64,000 nt of DNA from Aegicerativicinus sediminis. Lineage in GTDB: Bacteria; Bacteroidota; Bacteroidia; Flavobacteriales; Flavobacteriaceae. Below, in pieces: positions 9,952-18,598 of this stretch; position 1 is the first letter of the stretch, and every line of letters starts with the position of its first letter. Under the pieces are notes generated by a model, which saw nothing but the letters and a program-made list of their open reading frames with translations, was not told the origin of the DNA and made no database searches. Made by a program: the position numbers and the translations under genes. The stretch lies in NCBI RefSeq assembly GCF_015476115.1, contig NZ_CP064295.1:248001-312000 (forward strand), in the 5' to 3' direction.

Positions 9952-10593
9952 TTATTCTTGGGGTGTAGAACCACAGGTTCTATTATACGTTTGTTGAGCA
10001 TATTCCTTACCCCCTGAAGGATAAAAGGGACCTTTAGGCTCAAATGAATCAAATAGGGCTAAGGCATTTTTCATATCGTCGCAAAATGGTGTAATATCTT
10101 GCTTAAAGTATTGCGCTGCTCCAATTTCCCATTCTACTTTACCAAAAGCAACACGCGGATTATTTGGAGCCATTTTTCTGGCTTCGGCATATAACTGAGT
10201 TATCTTAGGACTCATAGTCATCCCATATTTCATACCATCGAAAATAACCCAGCATGTTAAGAGTTGAGCCTGAAGCAAATGAAGTTCTTCATTATTTTCA
10301 GGTGAAAGGGTTTTGGCGTCATTTAAAAAATCCTGAGCTTTTTTCAATTTCGCTTTTAATTCGGCTTCATCTTTTTCATTAAAGCTTTGAAACACGTTAA
10401 TTTGGGCCACATAAAACGGCGGCAACCATTCATTTGGTTCTGCATTTGCTATCCGTTCAAACATATTTGCAGCGTCCCAAGGTTTTCCCTCTTGCCACAA
10501 ACCAAATGCTTTTTGCATGCCTTGCTCAAATCTAGATTGAGCTTGGGTTCCTATTGAAACAGTAACGATAAGTAAAAGAACAAGTTTTTTCAT
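9952..10593 (-). CDS. Exported TPR-like protein of unknown function
   Basis: The protein has 213 residues with a signal peptide (MKKLVLLLIVTVSIGTQAQ). The rest is alpha-helical with spaced WQEGKPWDAANMFERIANAEP and LYAEARKMAPNNPRV motifs, typical of tetratricopeptide-like repeats. It ends with two cysteines (one in ITPFCDD, one in NRTCGS) that could be bridged. A periplasmic protein-protein interaction role is likely. It is transcribed alone and converges on the serine hydrolase gene. I do not recognise a named family. Confidence 0.65.
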   Translation of the reverse strand: MKKLVLLLIVTVSIGTQAQSRFEQGMQKAFGLWQEGKPWDAANMFERIANAEPNEWLPPFYVAQINVFQSFNEKDEAELKAKLKKAQDFLNDAKTLSPENNEELHLLQAQLLTCWVIFDGMKYGMTMSPKITQLYAEARKMAPNNPRVAFGKVEWEIGAAQYFKQDITPFCDDMKNALALFDSFEPKGPFYPSGGKEYAQQTYNRTCGSTPQE

Positions 10594-10712
10594 AATGCTA
10601 GTTTATTAAGATTGTTGATTTATTAATTTGTATTCAAATTTGATGTTTATCCATAGGCAATTCAATTTGAAAGAACTGAACTGTTATTATCATTGGACGA
10701 ACTGTATATTTC

Positions 10713-12881
10713 CTATAAATTATCTAATTGATTATCACGGCCGTCATCACTAAGTGTCCAAAAGAATCCTATAAAGAAAAATTGATCAGCGGCCGGTCTT
10801 AAAGTCCTCCTATCAAAAATTCCATTATCAGGTCTATCCGCATATTGATAACCATTCACATTTTTAAACCCTAAGGCATTGCTTATAGAGAAGTAAAGAA
10901 TTTTTTGTTGAGAAAGCAGATAGGCCCAATTGAAACTTAAACTATTATAAGGTTTGGTTTTTTCTTGCAGAATCCCTGGCTTGTTGGGATTGGTGTAACT
11001 TCTACCACTGCCATAATTGTAACTAAATCCAACTTGACTACGCCAATTTTCAATCCAGTATTTACCCACCACCGAAATATTGTGTTTGTTAACCACCGGT
11101 GGAGTGGCAGAATAGGGATAATTTAGATAAAGTCGTTCTGTATCTAAATAAGAATAACTCACCCAGTAATCTATATTCTTTAGACTTTGATTATCCCTCC
11201 AGAAGAAATCAATCCCTTGTGCATAACCTTTACCGTCATTCCCAAAATCAGAATCAAAATTTGGAAGATCATCTGAGTAGGTTATCAAATCATGATAATT
11301 CTTTCTATAAACTTCAGCCCTAAAAATTCTGTTATTATAACTGAATTGATAGTTTAGAATATAATGATCCGTCCTAGGGGATTCCATCTTATCACTAAAT
11401 TTAATAACATCTTGAAACGGTTGTTGATAGAACTTCCCATATGCCAATGAAAGTTGCCCATTCTTCGAAGTTTTATAAGCAAATGAAATTCTAGGAGAAA
11501 GAGTAAATTCCTCTAAAAAAGAACCATATTCTGCCCTGACACCCACCTTCGCGGCCAACTTCTTAATAAAAATGACATCTGTCTCAGCAAATAATGCTCC
11601 TAATGGATTATTATACCCATACGATATATCAGTAATATTATCAGCAGCATAGGTTTCCTTGAAATCTGAATAAAAATATTCTGCTCCAAAATTCAATTTA
11701 ATGTGTTTATTAAACCTCTTTTTTAATTTCAATTTAAGATGAAGGGAGTTATCAATGTTTTCAACTAATTGATCGGAAATAATCAGATCATTAAATGCTC
11801 TAGTGAAACTACCTCCACTAAAAAGTTTCCAGCTATCCCCTATCCTACCCTCATAACTGAAGTTGGAATAAAAATTATTGTTTTTCAATTTGAAATGAAG
11901 ACCATCTTCATAATTGATATCCTCCTGGGTTAATTCAAAATTAGTAGCGTCAAAAGCACCATAGATTTTCAATAAGCCATTATTGAATTTTCTTCTAAAT
12001 ACTGACTCGGCCGCCATTACCTCAAATGGCTTTTCCCAATCATTACGATCTGGAAATATGGCATTATATGGTGAAAGGTTGAAATAACTTGCATTTACAC
12101 TAAGTGAATTTTTGTCCCAAATTTGAGTATTTCCCAATCCTAGCCCAACAGACATTACTGAAATATCGGTTTTCTCTTGTGTAGGTTCATCTATTGTTTT
12201 CAAAAGTAAAACTGAAGATAGCGCTTGCCCATATTCAGCAGAATATCCTCCTGTTGAAAAAGTTATTCCATCAAACAAAAATGGGCTATACCTACCACGG
12301 CTTGGCACATTATTAGGAGAGGCAGTATAGGGTGTAAAAACTCTAATGCCATCAATGAAAATTTGGGATTCTCCAGCTTCTCCTCCCCTCACAAACAGCC
12401 TTCCGTCTTCAGCCACAGTGGAGGTTCCTGGCAATGTCTGTAACGCTCCAACAAAATCACCAAGTGCACTAGCCGTAGTAACAACATCCAATGGTTTTAA
12501 TACAGAAACTTTACTATTATCTCCTGCCTCGAAAGTACCTGCTGAAATTACTACAGCATCCAAAGCACCAATGTCCTCCTTTAGTTCAATTCTTAAATCG
12601 ATCATTTTTTCAACCTCCTCGATAAGCTTAAATGTCTCAAAGGATATAAAGGAAATGACTAGAGTTTGATTACCAGACTCCCCAGTGGAAAACTCGAATT
12701 TGCCATTAACATCTGAGGAAGTTCCGTCATAAGTTCCATCTAAATAGACATTAGCTCCCTCCACCGGACTTCCACCTGCAGAAGAAACGGTTCCGCTCAC
12801 CACCATTTGCGCCGTCAAAAGCTGGGTAAAAAGGGAAATGTGAAACAGTAAAAACCGGGAATAGAAATCATTAGGTTTCAT
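10713..12881 (-). CDS. TonB-dependent receptor with carboxypeptidase-like N-terminal domain
   Basis: A complete outer-membrane receptor of 722 residues. A short signal segment ends at LLTAQ. It is followed by a CarboxypepD_reg-like domain (about residues 27-105, VSGTVSSAGGSPVEGANVYLDG), a plug domain (about 120-235, with LQTLPGTS, LFVRGGEAGESQIFIDG and GGYSAEYGQALSSVL), and a barrel ending near QFFFIGFFW. No SusD partner lies next to it, so this is not a classical polysaccharide-utilisation locus. The ligand is unknown. It lies downstream of, and on the same strand as, the sigma/partner pair, separated by 167 bases with no clear terminator. Confidence 0.88.
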   Translation of the reverse strand: MKPNDFYSRFLLFHISLFTQLLTAQMVVSGTVSSAGGSPVEGANVYLDGTYDGTSSDVNGKFEFSTGESGNQTLVISFISFETFKLIEEVEKMIDLRIELKEDIGALDAVVISAGTFEAGDNSKVSVLKPLDVVTTASALGDFVGALQTLPGTSTVAEDGRLFVRGGEAGESQIFIDGIRVFTPYTASPNNVPSRGRYSPFLFDGITFSTGGYSAEYGQALSSVLLLKTIDEPTQEKTDISVMSVGLGLGNTQIWDKNSLSVNASYFNLSPYNAIFPDRNDWEKPFEVMAAESVFRRKFNNGLLKIYGAFDATNFELTQEDINYEDGLHFKLKNNNFYSNFSYEGRIGDSWKLFSGGSFTRAFNDLIISDQLVENIDNSLHLKLKLKKRFNKHIKLNFGAEYFYSDFKETYAADNITDISYGYNNPLGALFAETDVIFIKKLAAKVGVRAEYGSFLEEFTLSPRISFAYKTSKNGQLSLAYGKFYQQPFQDVIKFSDKMESPRTDHYILNYQFSYNNRIFRAEVYRKNYHDLITYSDDLPNFDSDFGNDGKGYAQGIDFFWRDNQSLKNIDYWVSYSYLDTERLYLNYPYSATPPVVNKHNISVVGKYWIENWRSQVGFSYNYGSGRSYTNPNKPGILQEKTKPYNSLSFNWAYLLSQQKILYFSISNALGFKNVNGYQYADRPDNGIFDRRTLRPAADQFFFIGFFWTLSDDGRDNQLDNL

Positions 12882-13048
12882 TTGGTTTGAAATTTATTTA
12901 TTCAAACCTCCTAAATCATTACATCAAATTAAAAAGGGAATAGCTGAATTGTCAGTTAGGGGTACTGAATTGTTTGTGAGATATATTTTTTAAAAATTTT
13001 ACTAGTAATATTATGGATTTCTTAAATAGCCCATTAGTACCTAAAAGA

Positions 13049-13456
13049 TTAGGATTGATTGTTATACCGTGCTGATAAATAATAGACTTGTATATAAAAC
13101 ATAATTGCCAAAACTACAAAGGCATAGATAAAAATATAACCTGATTGAAAGTTCGGGAATATATTAAAGGAAGGCAATTCAAATTGTAAGATAGAATTAT
13201 CTAAACCCCACCAATCAGTTCCTGCTGGATTTCCTTTAACCAAATAATAAATTATAGCAATAATTGATATAGCAAATGAGATTACAATGGTTTTCATGGA
13301 AATTAGGGGCTGGCTTTCAATAGAATTTATCTTATTATGTTGCTCGATTTTTTGAAGTAGTTTCATTTTAAAATCAGCAGAAGGAACCTCTAAGGTTTGA
13401 TCCTTAATAAGGCTTCTTAATAATTTATCTATATTTTCATTTTCATTAGATTCCAT
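13049..13456 (-). CDS. Membrane protein, putative partner (anti-sigma-like) of the ECF sigma factor
   Basis: The protein has 135 residues from the ATG at 13456. That start overlaps the end of the sigma-factor gene by 11 bases, so translation is probably coupled; an upstream in-frame ATG at 13483 would overlap more. An N-terminal cytosolic helix-rich part (LLRSLIKDQTLEVPSADFKMKLLQKI) is followed by two predicted membrane segments (about residues 46-61 and 100-122). Position and topology suggest control of the sigma factor, but no zinc-binding HxxxCxxC anti-sigma motif is visible, so the role is inferred from context. Confidence 0.6.
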   Translation of the reverse strand: MESNENENIDKLLRSLIKDQTLEVPSADFKMKLLQKIEQHNKINSIESQPLISMKTIVISFAISIIAIIYYLVKGNPAGTDWWGLDNSILQFELPSFNIFPNFQSGYIFIYAFVVLAIMFYIQVYYLSARYNNQS

Positions 13457-14030
13457 ACGATTCAAGAATTGCAGGTTCAACATTTTCTTTAATTACCGAT
13501 GCCAGTTTAGAACGGCACCTATATAATTTTACTTTAGCATTATTTTCAGTTATCCCTAGAACCTCTGCAATTTCAGAAAGGGACGATTCTTCATAGTAAA
13601 ATAAGGTTACTAAAAGGGCTTCATCTGCAGGCAATTGGTTAATGCATTCCTTTATCAATTGACTATGCTCACTTTTTTCAAATCCTGTCATTCCGCCCTC
13701 ATTATCCGCAACAAAATACTTCTCAGTGGCCTTGTCAATTCCAAGAGACCAAGGTTTTCTCTTAAGTTGCTTCAAACGATCAAGGCATTTTCTATAAACT
13801 ATTTTATATAACCAAGTTGATAACTTAGACTCACCTTTAAATTTGTCTATAGAAGCAATTGCTTTTATAAATGCATCTTGTGCCACTTCTTCCGCCTCTT
13901 CTCGATTACCCAATACTTTCAAGCACAATGTAAATACCATATGCTGATATGCTTCTATCAGTTCCGTATAAGCAGAAGACTTTTGTTGCCTCAGTCCTTC
14001 AATTAATAAGGTTTCGTTGTGGTTAGCCAT
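13446..14030 (-). CDS. ECF-type RNA polymerase sigma factor (sigma-70 family)
   Basis: The protein has 194 residues from the ATG at 14030; an alternative TTG two codons upstream is less likely. Region 2 is clear (YTELIEAYQHMVFTLCLKVL, then AEEVAQDAFIKA and FKGESKLSTWLYKIVYRKCLD). Region 4 follows (LPADEALLVTLFYYEESSLS, EIAEVLGITENNAKVKLYRC). It redirects core RNA polymerase to ECF promoters. Its own start is preceded by a promoter of the form TGTAACC-N16-CGTCTTA, matched by one for the divergent gene, which points to autoregulation. The downstream membrane protein overlaps its stop codon. Confidence 0.92.
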   Translation of the reverse strand: MANHNETLLIEGLRQQKSSAYTELIEAYQHMVFTLCLKVLGNREEAEEVAQDAFIKAIASIDKFKGESKLSTWLYKIVYRKCLDRLKQLKRKPWSLGIDKATEKYFVADNEGGMTGFEKSEHSQLIKECINQLPADEALLVTLFYYEESSLSEIAEVLGITENNAKVKLYRCRSKLASVIKENVEPAILESYGI

Positions 14031-14036
14031 TTTCAA

Positions 14037-14066
14037 TAAGACGGTACCACTTATAAATAGGTTACA
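14037..14066 (-). promoter_or_regulatory. ECF-type promoter of the sigma factor gene
   Basis: On the minus strand, TGTAACC (14066-14060) is separated by 16 bases from CGTCTTA (14043-14037). Element spacing fits ECF -35/-10 boxes. The -10 box ends only 6 bases before the ATG at 14030, so the transcript would be nearly or fully leaderless. Confidence 0.65.
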
Positions 14067-14095
14067 GTAAAATTAAAAAATAAATTTCTGCTTTT

Positions 14096-14125
14096 TGTAA
14101 CCACAATTCAATTTGCGTCGTCCTA
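14096..14125 (+). promoter_or_regulatory. ECF-type promoter of the divergent small membrane protein
   Basis: TGTAACC (14096-14102), 16 bases, then CGTCCTA (14119-14125). It has the same boxes and the same spacing as the promoter facing the other way, giving a leader of roughly 38 bases before the ATG at 14169. Confidence 0.65.
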
Positions 14126-14168
14126 TGGCACAGAACACATAAAAAGTAATCAATTAAAAAAAACAGTC

Positions 14169-14516
14169 ATGGGATCAGAAGTTATTATTATGCCAATTAT
14201 GATGGCAGTATTTTTCGGAATCGTTTATCTCTATTTTTCAACTAGACACAAAGAAAGATTGGCTCTTATAGAAAAAGGAGTTGATGCAAGTATTTTTATG
14301 GAAGGTAAAAAGCATACTGCACCAATATGGAAAGTATTGATTTTAAATCTTGCGCTTTTAGCAATGGGTATTGGTTTAGGAATTTTCTTGGCAGGAATCC
14401 TTCATTATAATTTAGGAGTTCAAAATAATATTGCATTTCCCGGAACAATATTCTTCATGTCAGGTCTTGGTCTAATAATTGGCTTTTTCTTAACCAAGAA
14501 TATAGACAAGGAATAA
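14169..14516 (+). CDS. Small inner-membrane protein (DUF6249-like), likely ECF regulon member
   Basis: The protein has 115 residues. It has a membrane segment at about 6-22, a short cytosolic part with the conserved-looking RHKERLALIEKGVD motif, then two more segments (about 56-77 and 90-108). The HKERLALIEKG motif is familiar from small DUF6249-type proteins often found near ECF sigma factors in Bacteroidota. Function is unknown. It is divergent from the sigma gene and preceded by an ECF promoter identical in design to the sigma promoter, so it is probably switched on with it. Confidence 0.7.
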   Translation: MGSEVIIMPIMMAVFFGIVYLYFSTRHKERLALIEKGVDASIFMEGKKHTAPIWKVLILNLALLAMGIGLGIFLAGILHYNLGVQNNIAFPGTIFFMSGLGLIIGFFLTKNIDKE

Positions 14517-14538
14517 ACATCCAACCAAAACTAATATT

Positions 14539-14563
14539 AATGCCCTGTTAACAGGGCATTTTT
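14539..14563 (+). terminator. Rho-independent terminator
   Basis: The stem AATGCCCTGTT/AACAGGGCATT is followed by a T run. Confidence 0.78.
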
Positions 14564-14632
14564 AGTTTATAATAATCTATTCCTTAAATTTACAATTCAA
14601 TTTATATTCAGATTAATAGATACTTATATTAA

Positions 14633-15634
14633 ATGCCCCAACTTTTCAATAATTCAAGAGTTTCATCCTTTTTAAATTTAACATTAACCTTTTTAATTGC
14701 GAACCTAGCTTTTGCACAGACCGTAGTTTTAGACAGTGTAACCAAGCAACCTGTTTCTTATGCCACAATTTCCTTTGGCAACGGGCAAGGTATATTTGCT
14801 GATGATAAAGGCAAATTTATATTCACCAAAAAACTTTATCCAGACGTAGATTCGCTATTCGTTACTGCCTTGGGGTTTAAAGATTTAAGCATTGCAACAG
14901 AAAATTTACCGGAAACCTTATTGCTAGTTTCAGCTCCAGACGAATTAGAAACGGTAGAACTTTTTTTTAGAGCAGATCAAAAGTTTGATGAAGAAACTAC
15001 GAAACCTATTACAGATAATGATTATTTTAACTGTTGGTTACCTACAATAGAATCCGAAATTGCCGTTTATTTTCCAAAGAAGAATGAAGAAAAAACCAGA
15101 ATTTCGAAAGTAATTTTTCCCATTACTCCCGAATCCAAAGATTGGGATAAAAGAAAACGATCAAATTCTGAAAAACATTCCTTCTCCACACTTTTTAAGA
15201 TAAAATTCTACGAAAATGAAGGTGAAAAACCCGGAAAACCTCTTAGCTATGATACCTATGTTGTTAGAACCACAGAAAAAGACGGCGACCAATTTACCTT
15301 AGACATTTCAGATCGACCTTTACTAATTCCAGAGGATGGAGTATATATTTCTATTCAAGTGTTAGGTTATACAGATAAGGACGGCAATCTACTTCCAAAC
15401 AAAAAATACAAGGAAATAAAAACTGGAGGTACGGTGGTTAAAATTCCAACCAATTTTAGACCATTATTGCCATTTACAGACAAATGGTCTGCCAATAGAA
15501 CATTCATTAAACGCGTATTTATTAGTAATTCAGAATGGACCTCTTTTCAACCAGGGACTGGCATACAATCAAGTCTCTTAAAAAAAGGGCTTAATAATTA
15601 TGGGATTGGCGTAACCTATCGAATTTATGAATAG
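14633..15634 (+). CDS. Exported protein with carboxypeptidase-like (CarboxypepD_reg) domain
   Basis: The protein has 333 residues with a signal peptide ending at LAFAQ (residue 29). The first ~90 mature residues form a CarboxypepD_reg-like fold (VVLDSVTKQPVSYATISF, DDKGKFIF, VTALGFKDL). The remaining ~215 residues are beta-rich, with several Lys- and Glu-rich turns and no motif I can name. No barrel or plug is present, so this is not a receptor. It is probably periplasmic or outer-membrane associated. Its last 8 bases overlap the next gene, implying coupled translation. Confidence 0.65.
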   Translation: MPQLFNNSRVSSFLNLTLTFLIANLAFAQTVVLDSVTKQPVSYATISFGNGQGIFADDKGKFIFTKKLYPDVDSLFVTALGFKDLSIATENLPETLLLVSAPDELETVELFFRADQKFDEETTKPITDNDYFNCWLPTIESEIAVYFPKKNEEKTRISKVIFPITPESKDWDKRKRSNSEKHSFSTLFKIKFYENEGEKPGKPLSYDTYVVRTTEKDGDQFTLDISDRPLLIPEDGVYISIQVLGYTDKDGNLLPNKKYKEIKTGGTVVKIPTNFRPLLPFTDKWSANRTFIKRVFISNSEWTSFQPGTGIQSSLLKKGLNNYGIGVTYRIYE

Positions 15635-15989
15635 TCTACCTTGGCATCTAGTTGTAATGGCAAGCATGTATATTTTTGCTGGAGCGATGCATTTTATCAA
15701 ACCAAAAGTATATCTACGGATTATGCCCAGATATCTACCGAACCATAGATTATTAGTGTATTTAAGCGGGTTTGTTGAAATAGCTCTTGGTTTGGCTCTA
15801 TTGGTGACTGAGCTCAGGAATATTGCGATAATTGGAATAATTGCGATGTTAACGATATTTTTATTAGTACACTTCTACATGTTAAAGGGCGAAAAAGAAG
15901 GGGTTGGAATACCAAAATGGATATTAATACTAAGATTACCACTACAGTTTTTCCTTATGTACTGGGCATGGTTTTATAAAAATTTCTAA
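15627..15989 (+). CDS. DoxX-like small integral membrane protein
   Basis: The protein has 120 residues with four predicted membrane segments. The first holds AGAMHFIKP, the second LSGFVEIALGLALL, and a later part reads LPLQFFLMYWAWFY. This pattern fits the DoxX/MauE-like superfamily, whose members are often redox or membrane-stress related, but the exact substrate is unknown. The start codon lies inside the end of the preceding gene. It converges on the VanX-like gene with one base between the stops. Confidence 0.7.
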   Translation: MNSLPWHLVVMASMYIFAGAMHFIKPKVYLRIMPRYLPNHRLLVYLSGFVEIALGLALLVTELRNIAIIGIIAMLTIFLLVHFYMLKGEKEGVGIPKWILILRLPLQFFLMYWAWFYKNF

Positions 15990-15990
15990 A

Positions 15991-16689
15991 TTATTTAATA
16001 GGAAAATTGAAGTAGGTATAAGGATGGGGCTCATTACGTAATGTGAAGTGCCACCATTCCTTGGAGTAACTCCTAAAACCAAATGAATTCATAACTCCTT
16101 GTAAAATTTTACGATTTTCTTTTTGTTCTTCAGTTATATGGGGGTAATCTACCCAAGACTCAGGACCAAAGAAATCATACGGACTACCCATATCGAGCGG
16201 CTCTAAATTGTTTGCTTTAATAATCGTTAAATCTACAGTACTACCTCTACTATGACCAGATTTTGAAGCAATATAACCTTCCTGAAACAATACCGACTTG
16301 GAAGTACGAGGATAAAAATTTTGCTTTTGAATGGTATCATCTAAATCTCTAGCCCATTCGATAAAATGATTTACTGCTTCTTGTGGTCGGTAACCATCAT
16401 AAACACGCAGGCACAAACCGATAGTCTCAAGTGAATCTTGAACCTTCATGAGAGCCACAACAGTCGGTTTAGTCAAAATTAAACGGTTCGCATTGTACCC
16501 GCGAATAGTATCGCCTACAAAATTGAAGTCCGTATAATATCGCAGTTCCACATCTAAATCTTTTATAACACTTTTAGCATCGATAAAATCAGAAGGGAAT
16601 TCCTGATGGTCTTGAAATGCAAGCATCAATAAAGTTGAAACCGTATATATTAGAAGTTTTGTTAATTTCACTCGATAAATTTTCACCAC
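15991..16689 (-). CDS. D-alanyl-D-alanine dipeptidase, M15 (VanX/DdpX type), exported
   Basis: The protein has 232 residues and begins with GTG at 16689; a second GTG lies at 16686. No upstream ATG is available, and the next ATG would remove the membrane-targeting segment (KLLIYTVSTLLMLAF). VanX zinc and catalytic residues are all present: Arg101 in YDGYRP, His146 and Asp153 in SGHSRGSTVD, Glu211 and His214 in EWWH. The enzyme hydrolyses D-Ala-D-Ala. With a signal sequence in a Gram-negative, a role in peptidoglycan turnover or nutrient use is more likely than vancomycin resistance. It is divergent from alkB. Confidence 0.88.
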   Translation of the reverse strand: MVKIYRVKLTKLLIYTVSTLLMLAFQDHQEFPSDFIDAKSVIKDLDVELRYYTDFNFVGDTIRGYNANRLILTKPTVVALMKVQDSLETIGLCLRVYDGYRPQEAVNHFIEWARDLDDTIQKQNFYPRTSKSVLFQEGYIASKSGHSRGSTVDLTIIKANNLEPLDMGSPYDFFGPESWVDYPHITEEQKENRKILQGVMNSFGFRSYSKEWWHFTLRNEPHPYTYFNFPIK

Positions 16690-16715
16690 AAGATAAGTTT
16701 TTCTTGCAATTTCAA

Positions 16716-17297
16716 ATGACCAGAATCAAATTACCAGACGCTGAAGTTTACTACTACAAAAATTTTTTAAATATTGGTAGTGCCGATTATTATTTTCAAA
16801 TATTATTTCGAGAATTAAACTGGAAATCGTTACCAATAAAGATTTTTGGCAAGGAATTTATGCAACCTAGGTTAATTGCCCTTTATGGAAACGAGGGTTT
16901 AGAATATACCTATTCAGGAACTACCTTAAAAACTGAGAGATGGTCATTAGAATTGGAGGAAATAAAAAAGAAAATTGAAGAGAAAATAGATTATAAGTTT
17001 AATTCTGTCCTTGCTAACCTTTACAGAAATGGTAACGATAGTAATGGATGGCATGCCGATAACGAAAAATCTTTAGGAAAAAATCCAGTGATAGCTTCTA
17101 TAAGTTTGGGAGCTGCTAGAACTTTCAAAATGAAACATAATTTAATGCCAGATGCCAAGCTTAATATAACCTTAGAACATGGAAGTCTATTGGTAATGGA
17201 AGGACAAACACAACATTTTTACAAACATCAAATTCCCAAAACAAAAAAGAATGTATCGGAAAGAATAAATCTTACATTCAGAACGTTATTCTCATAA
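16716..17297 (+). CDS. alkB: AlkB-like 2OG-Fe(II) dioxygenase (nucleic-acid dealkylase)
   Basis: The protein has 193 residues from the ATG at 16716. An upstream in-frame ATG at 16617 lies inside the divergent gene and adds no family sequence. The iron ligands are His113 and Asp115 (in GWHADNE) and His171 (in YKHQIPK). The 2-oxoglutarate-binding arginines Arg183 and Arg189 lie in ERINLTFR. The middle segment NLYRNGNDSNGWH is the typical substrate lid. It removes alkyl groups from damaged DNA or RNA bases by oxidation. The short form is closest to ALKBH2/3-like bacterial members. Confidence 0.88.
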   Translation: MTRIKLPDAEVYYYKNFLNIGSADYYFQILFRELNWKSLPIKIFGKEFMQPRLIALYGNEGLEYTYSGTTLKTERWSLELEEIKKKIEEKIDYKFNSVLANLYRNGNDSNGWHADNEKSLGKNPVIASISLGAARTFKMKHNLMPDAKLNITLEHGSLLVMEGQTQHFYKHQIPKTKKNVSERINLTFRTLFS

Positions 17298-17302
17298 AAA
17301 GA

Positions 17303-17335
17303 AAAAACCGGGATCCCTCAATCCCGGCTTTCCTT
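17303..17335 (+). terminator. Rho-independent terminator after alkB
   Basis: The stem CCGGGAT/ATCCCGG has a CCCTCA loop and an interrupted T tract. Confidence 0.7.
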
Positions 17336-17482
17336 ATTTGCTTTTATTTATTGTAGATTTAGGGTCTCTAAGATCAACAACAATGCAAATATTAATTAAT
17401 TAATCCATTGAACTAAAAACTAAATTTTAGTACACACCAAAAGTAAAATTAACTTTGAATTAATCAGTTTAAATACACAAAA

Positions 17483-17541
17483 AATCGATGAAAAGCATTT
17501 AATTTTAACAATTAAAGACTAAAAGTTGTATTTCATCGATT
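17483..17541. promoter_or_regulatory. Paired TCGATGAAA / TTTCATCGA motif, candidate operator
   Basis: Perfect 11-bp arms are separated by 37 bases. Related half sites occur at 18599-18643 (TCGATAAA/TTTATCGA, 29 bases apart) and as a single copy at 39140-39154. Confidence 0.35.
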
Positions 17542-17655
17542 AAACACCATTTCAAAATTCAAAATAAAGTATGCTCCAAAATATTTCCCAAAACTTTTTA
17601 GGCCTAGATTTAGTCAAAATTTCATGTTTAATTCTTGCTTAAAATGACACGCGTC

Positions 17656-18585
17656 ATGAAATTAAATCCCTTTATTATTCTTTTATTATTTCACTGTTTT
17701 GTTTGGAGTCAAAATCCAAAAATTATAGAAGAAGATTTAACTATCAACGAAAATATCGACGGAACTCTGTTAATACCTAATACAAACACCAAAGTTCCAT
17801 TAGCAATCATTATTCCAGGGTCTGGACCGACTGACCGAAATGGAAACCAAAATTTCTTAAAAAACAACTCCCTTAAAAAATTAGCCGAGGCCCTTACCGC
17901 CAGTGACATTGCAACCTTTAGATTCGATAAAAGAATCGTAAAACAAATCCATCGCGGCAATGTTGATAGTAATATTAAGTTTGAGGATTTTGTTATCGAC
18001 GTCAAGTCAATAATAAAATACTTTGCCAAGAACCCTGCATTTACAAAAATTATTCTAATTGGTCATAGTCAGGGTAGTCTTGTAGCCCTATTAGCCGACA
18101 ACGATGAAGTTGATGGAATAATCTCCATCTCAGGAGCTGGCCAAAGCATCGATAAGGTTTTGTTAGAACAAATTAGCAAAATGGCTCCTGGGTTGTCAGA
18201 TGAGGCTGAGGCAACCTTAAAAATCTTGAAGAGTGGGCAAACAACAACCAACTTTCCTCAACCCTTACAGTCTGTTTTCAATTATGATTTACAACCGTTT
18301 ATGATCAGTTGGATAAAGTATGATCCCGTTAAAGAAATAACAAACATCGATAAACCAATTCTTGTAATAAATGGAACAAAAGATCTTCAAGTAAGCATAT
18401 CTGAAGCAAAGTTGCTAGATGAAGCCGCTCCAAATTCCCAGATAAAAATTATCGAAGGAATGAACCATATCATGTTCACCATTGATGGTGATGACTTGGT
18501 AAATTCAAAATCCTATAATGAATCTTCACACGCTATTAACCAAGAATTAATTGAACTTATTCAGAAGTTCATCTTTTCCAAATAG
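17656..18585 (+). CDS. Exported alpha/beta hydrolase
   Basis: About 309 residues from the ATG at 17656, chosen because it opens a signal peptide (MKLNPFIILLLFHCFVWSQ); ATG 17644 and TTG 17635 are alternatives. The alpha/beta-hydrolase fold is complete. It has an oxyanion-side PGSGPTDRNGN loop, the nucleophile Ser in GHSQGS, an Asp in NGTKDLQVS and a His in GMNHIMF. The PGSGPTDRNGN loop is typical of a family of periplasmic hydrolases often linked to S9-type peptidases or esterases. The substrate is unknown. The gene stands alone. Confidence 0.8.
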   Translation: MKLNPFIILLLFHCFVWSQNPKIIEEDLTINENIDGTLLIPNTNTKVPLAIIIPGSGPTDRNGNQNFLKNNSLKKLAEALTASDIATFRFDKRIVKQIHRGNVDSNIKFEDFVIDVKSIIKYFAKNPAFTKIILIGHSQGSLVALLADNDEVDGIISISGAGQSIDKVLLEQISKMAPGLSDEAEATLKILKSGQTTTNFPQPLQSVFNYDLQPFMISWIKYDPVKEITNIDKPILVINGTKDLQVSISEAKLLDEAAPNSQIKIIEGMNHIMFTIDGDDLVNSKSYNESSHAINQELIELIQKFIFSK

Positions 18586-18598
18586 TTAACTCCATTAA

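Larger units (their letters stand above)
17298..17643. other. Intergenic region with terminator and a long inverted repeat
   Basis: No gene was found. After the alkB terminator the sequence is very AT-rich. It contains an 11-bp inverted repeat, AATCGATGAAA (17483-17493) and TTTCATCGATT (17531-17541), about 110 bases before the hydrolase gene, which may be an operator. Confidence 0.45.

Noticed and set aside
16617-16715. N-terminal extension of AlkB
   Set aside because: It overlaps the divergent dipeptidase coding region and is not part of the family fold.
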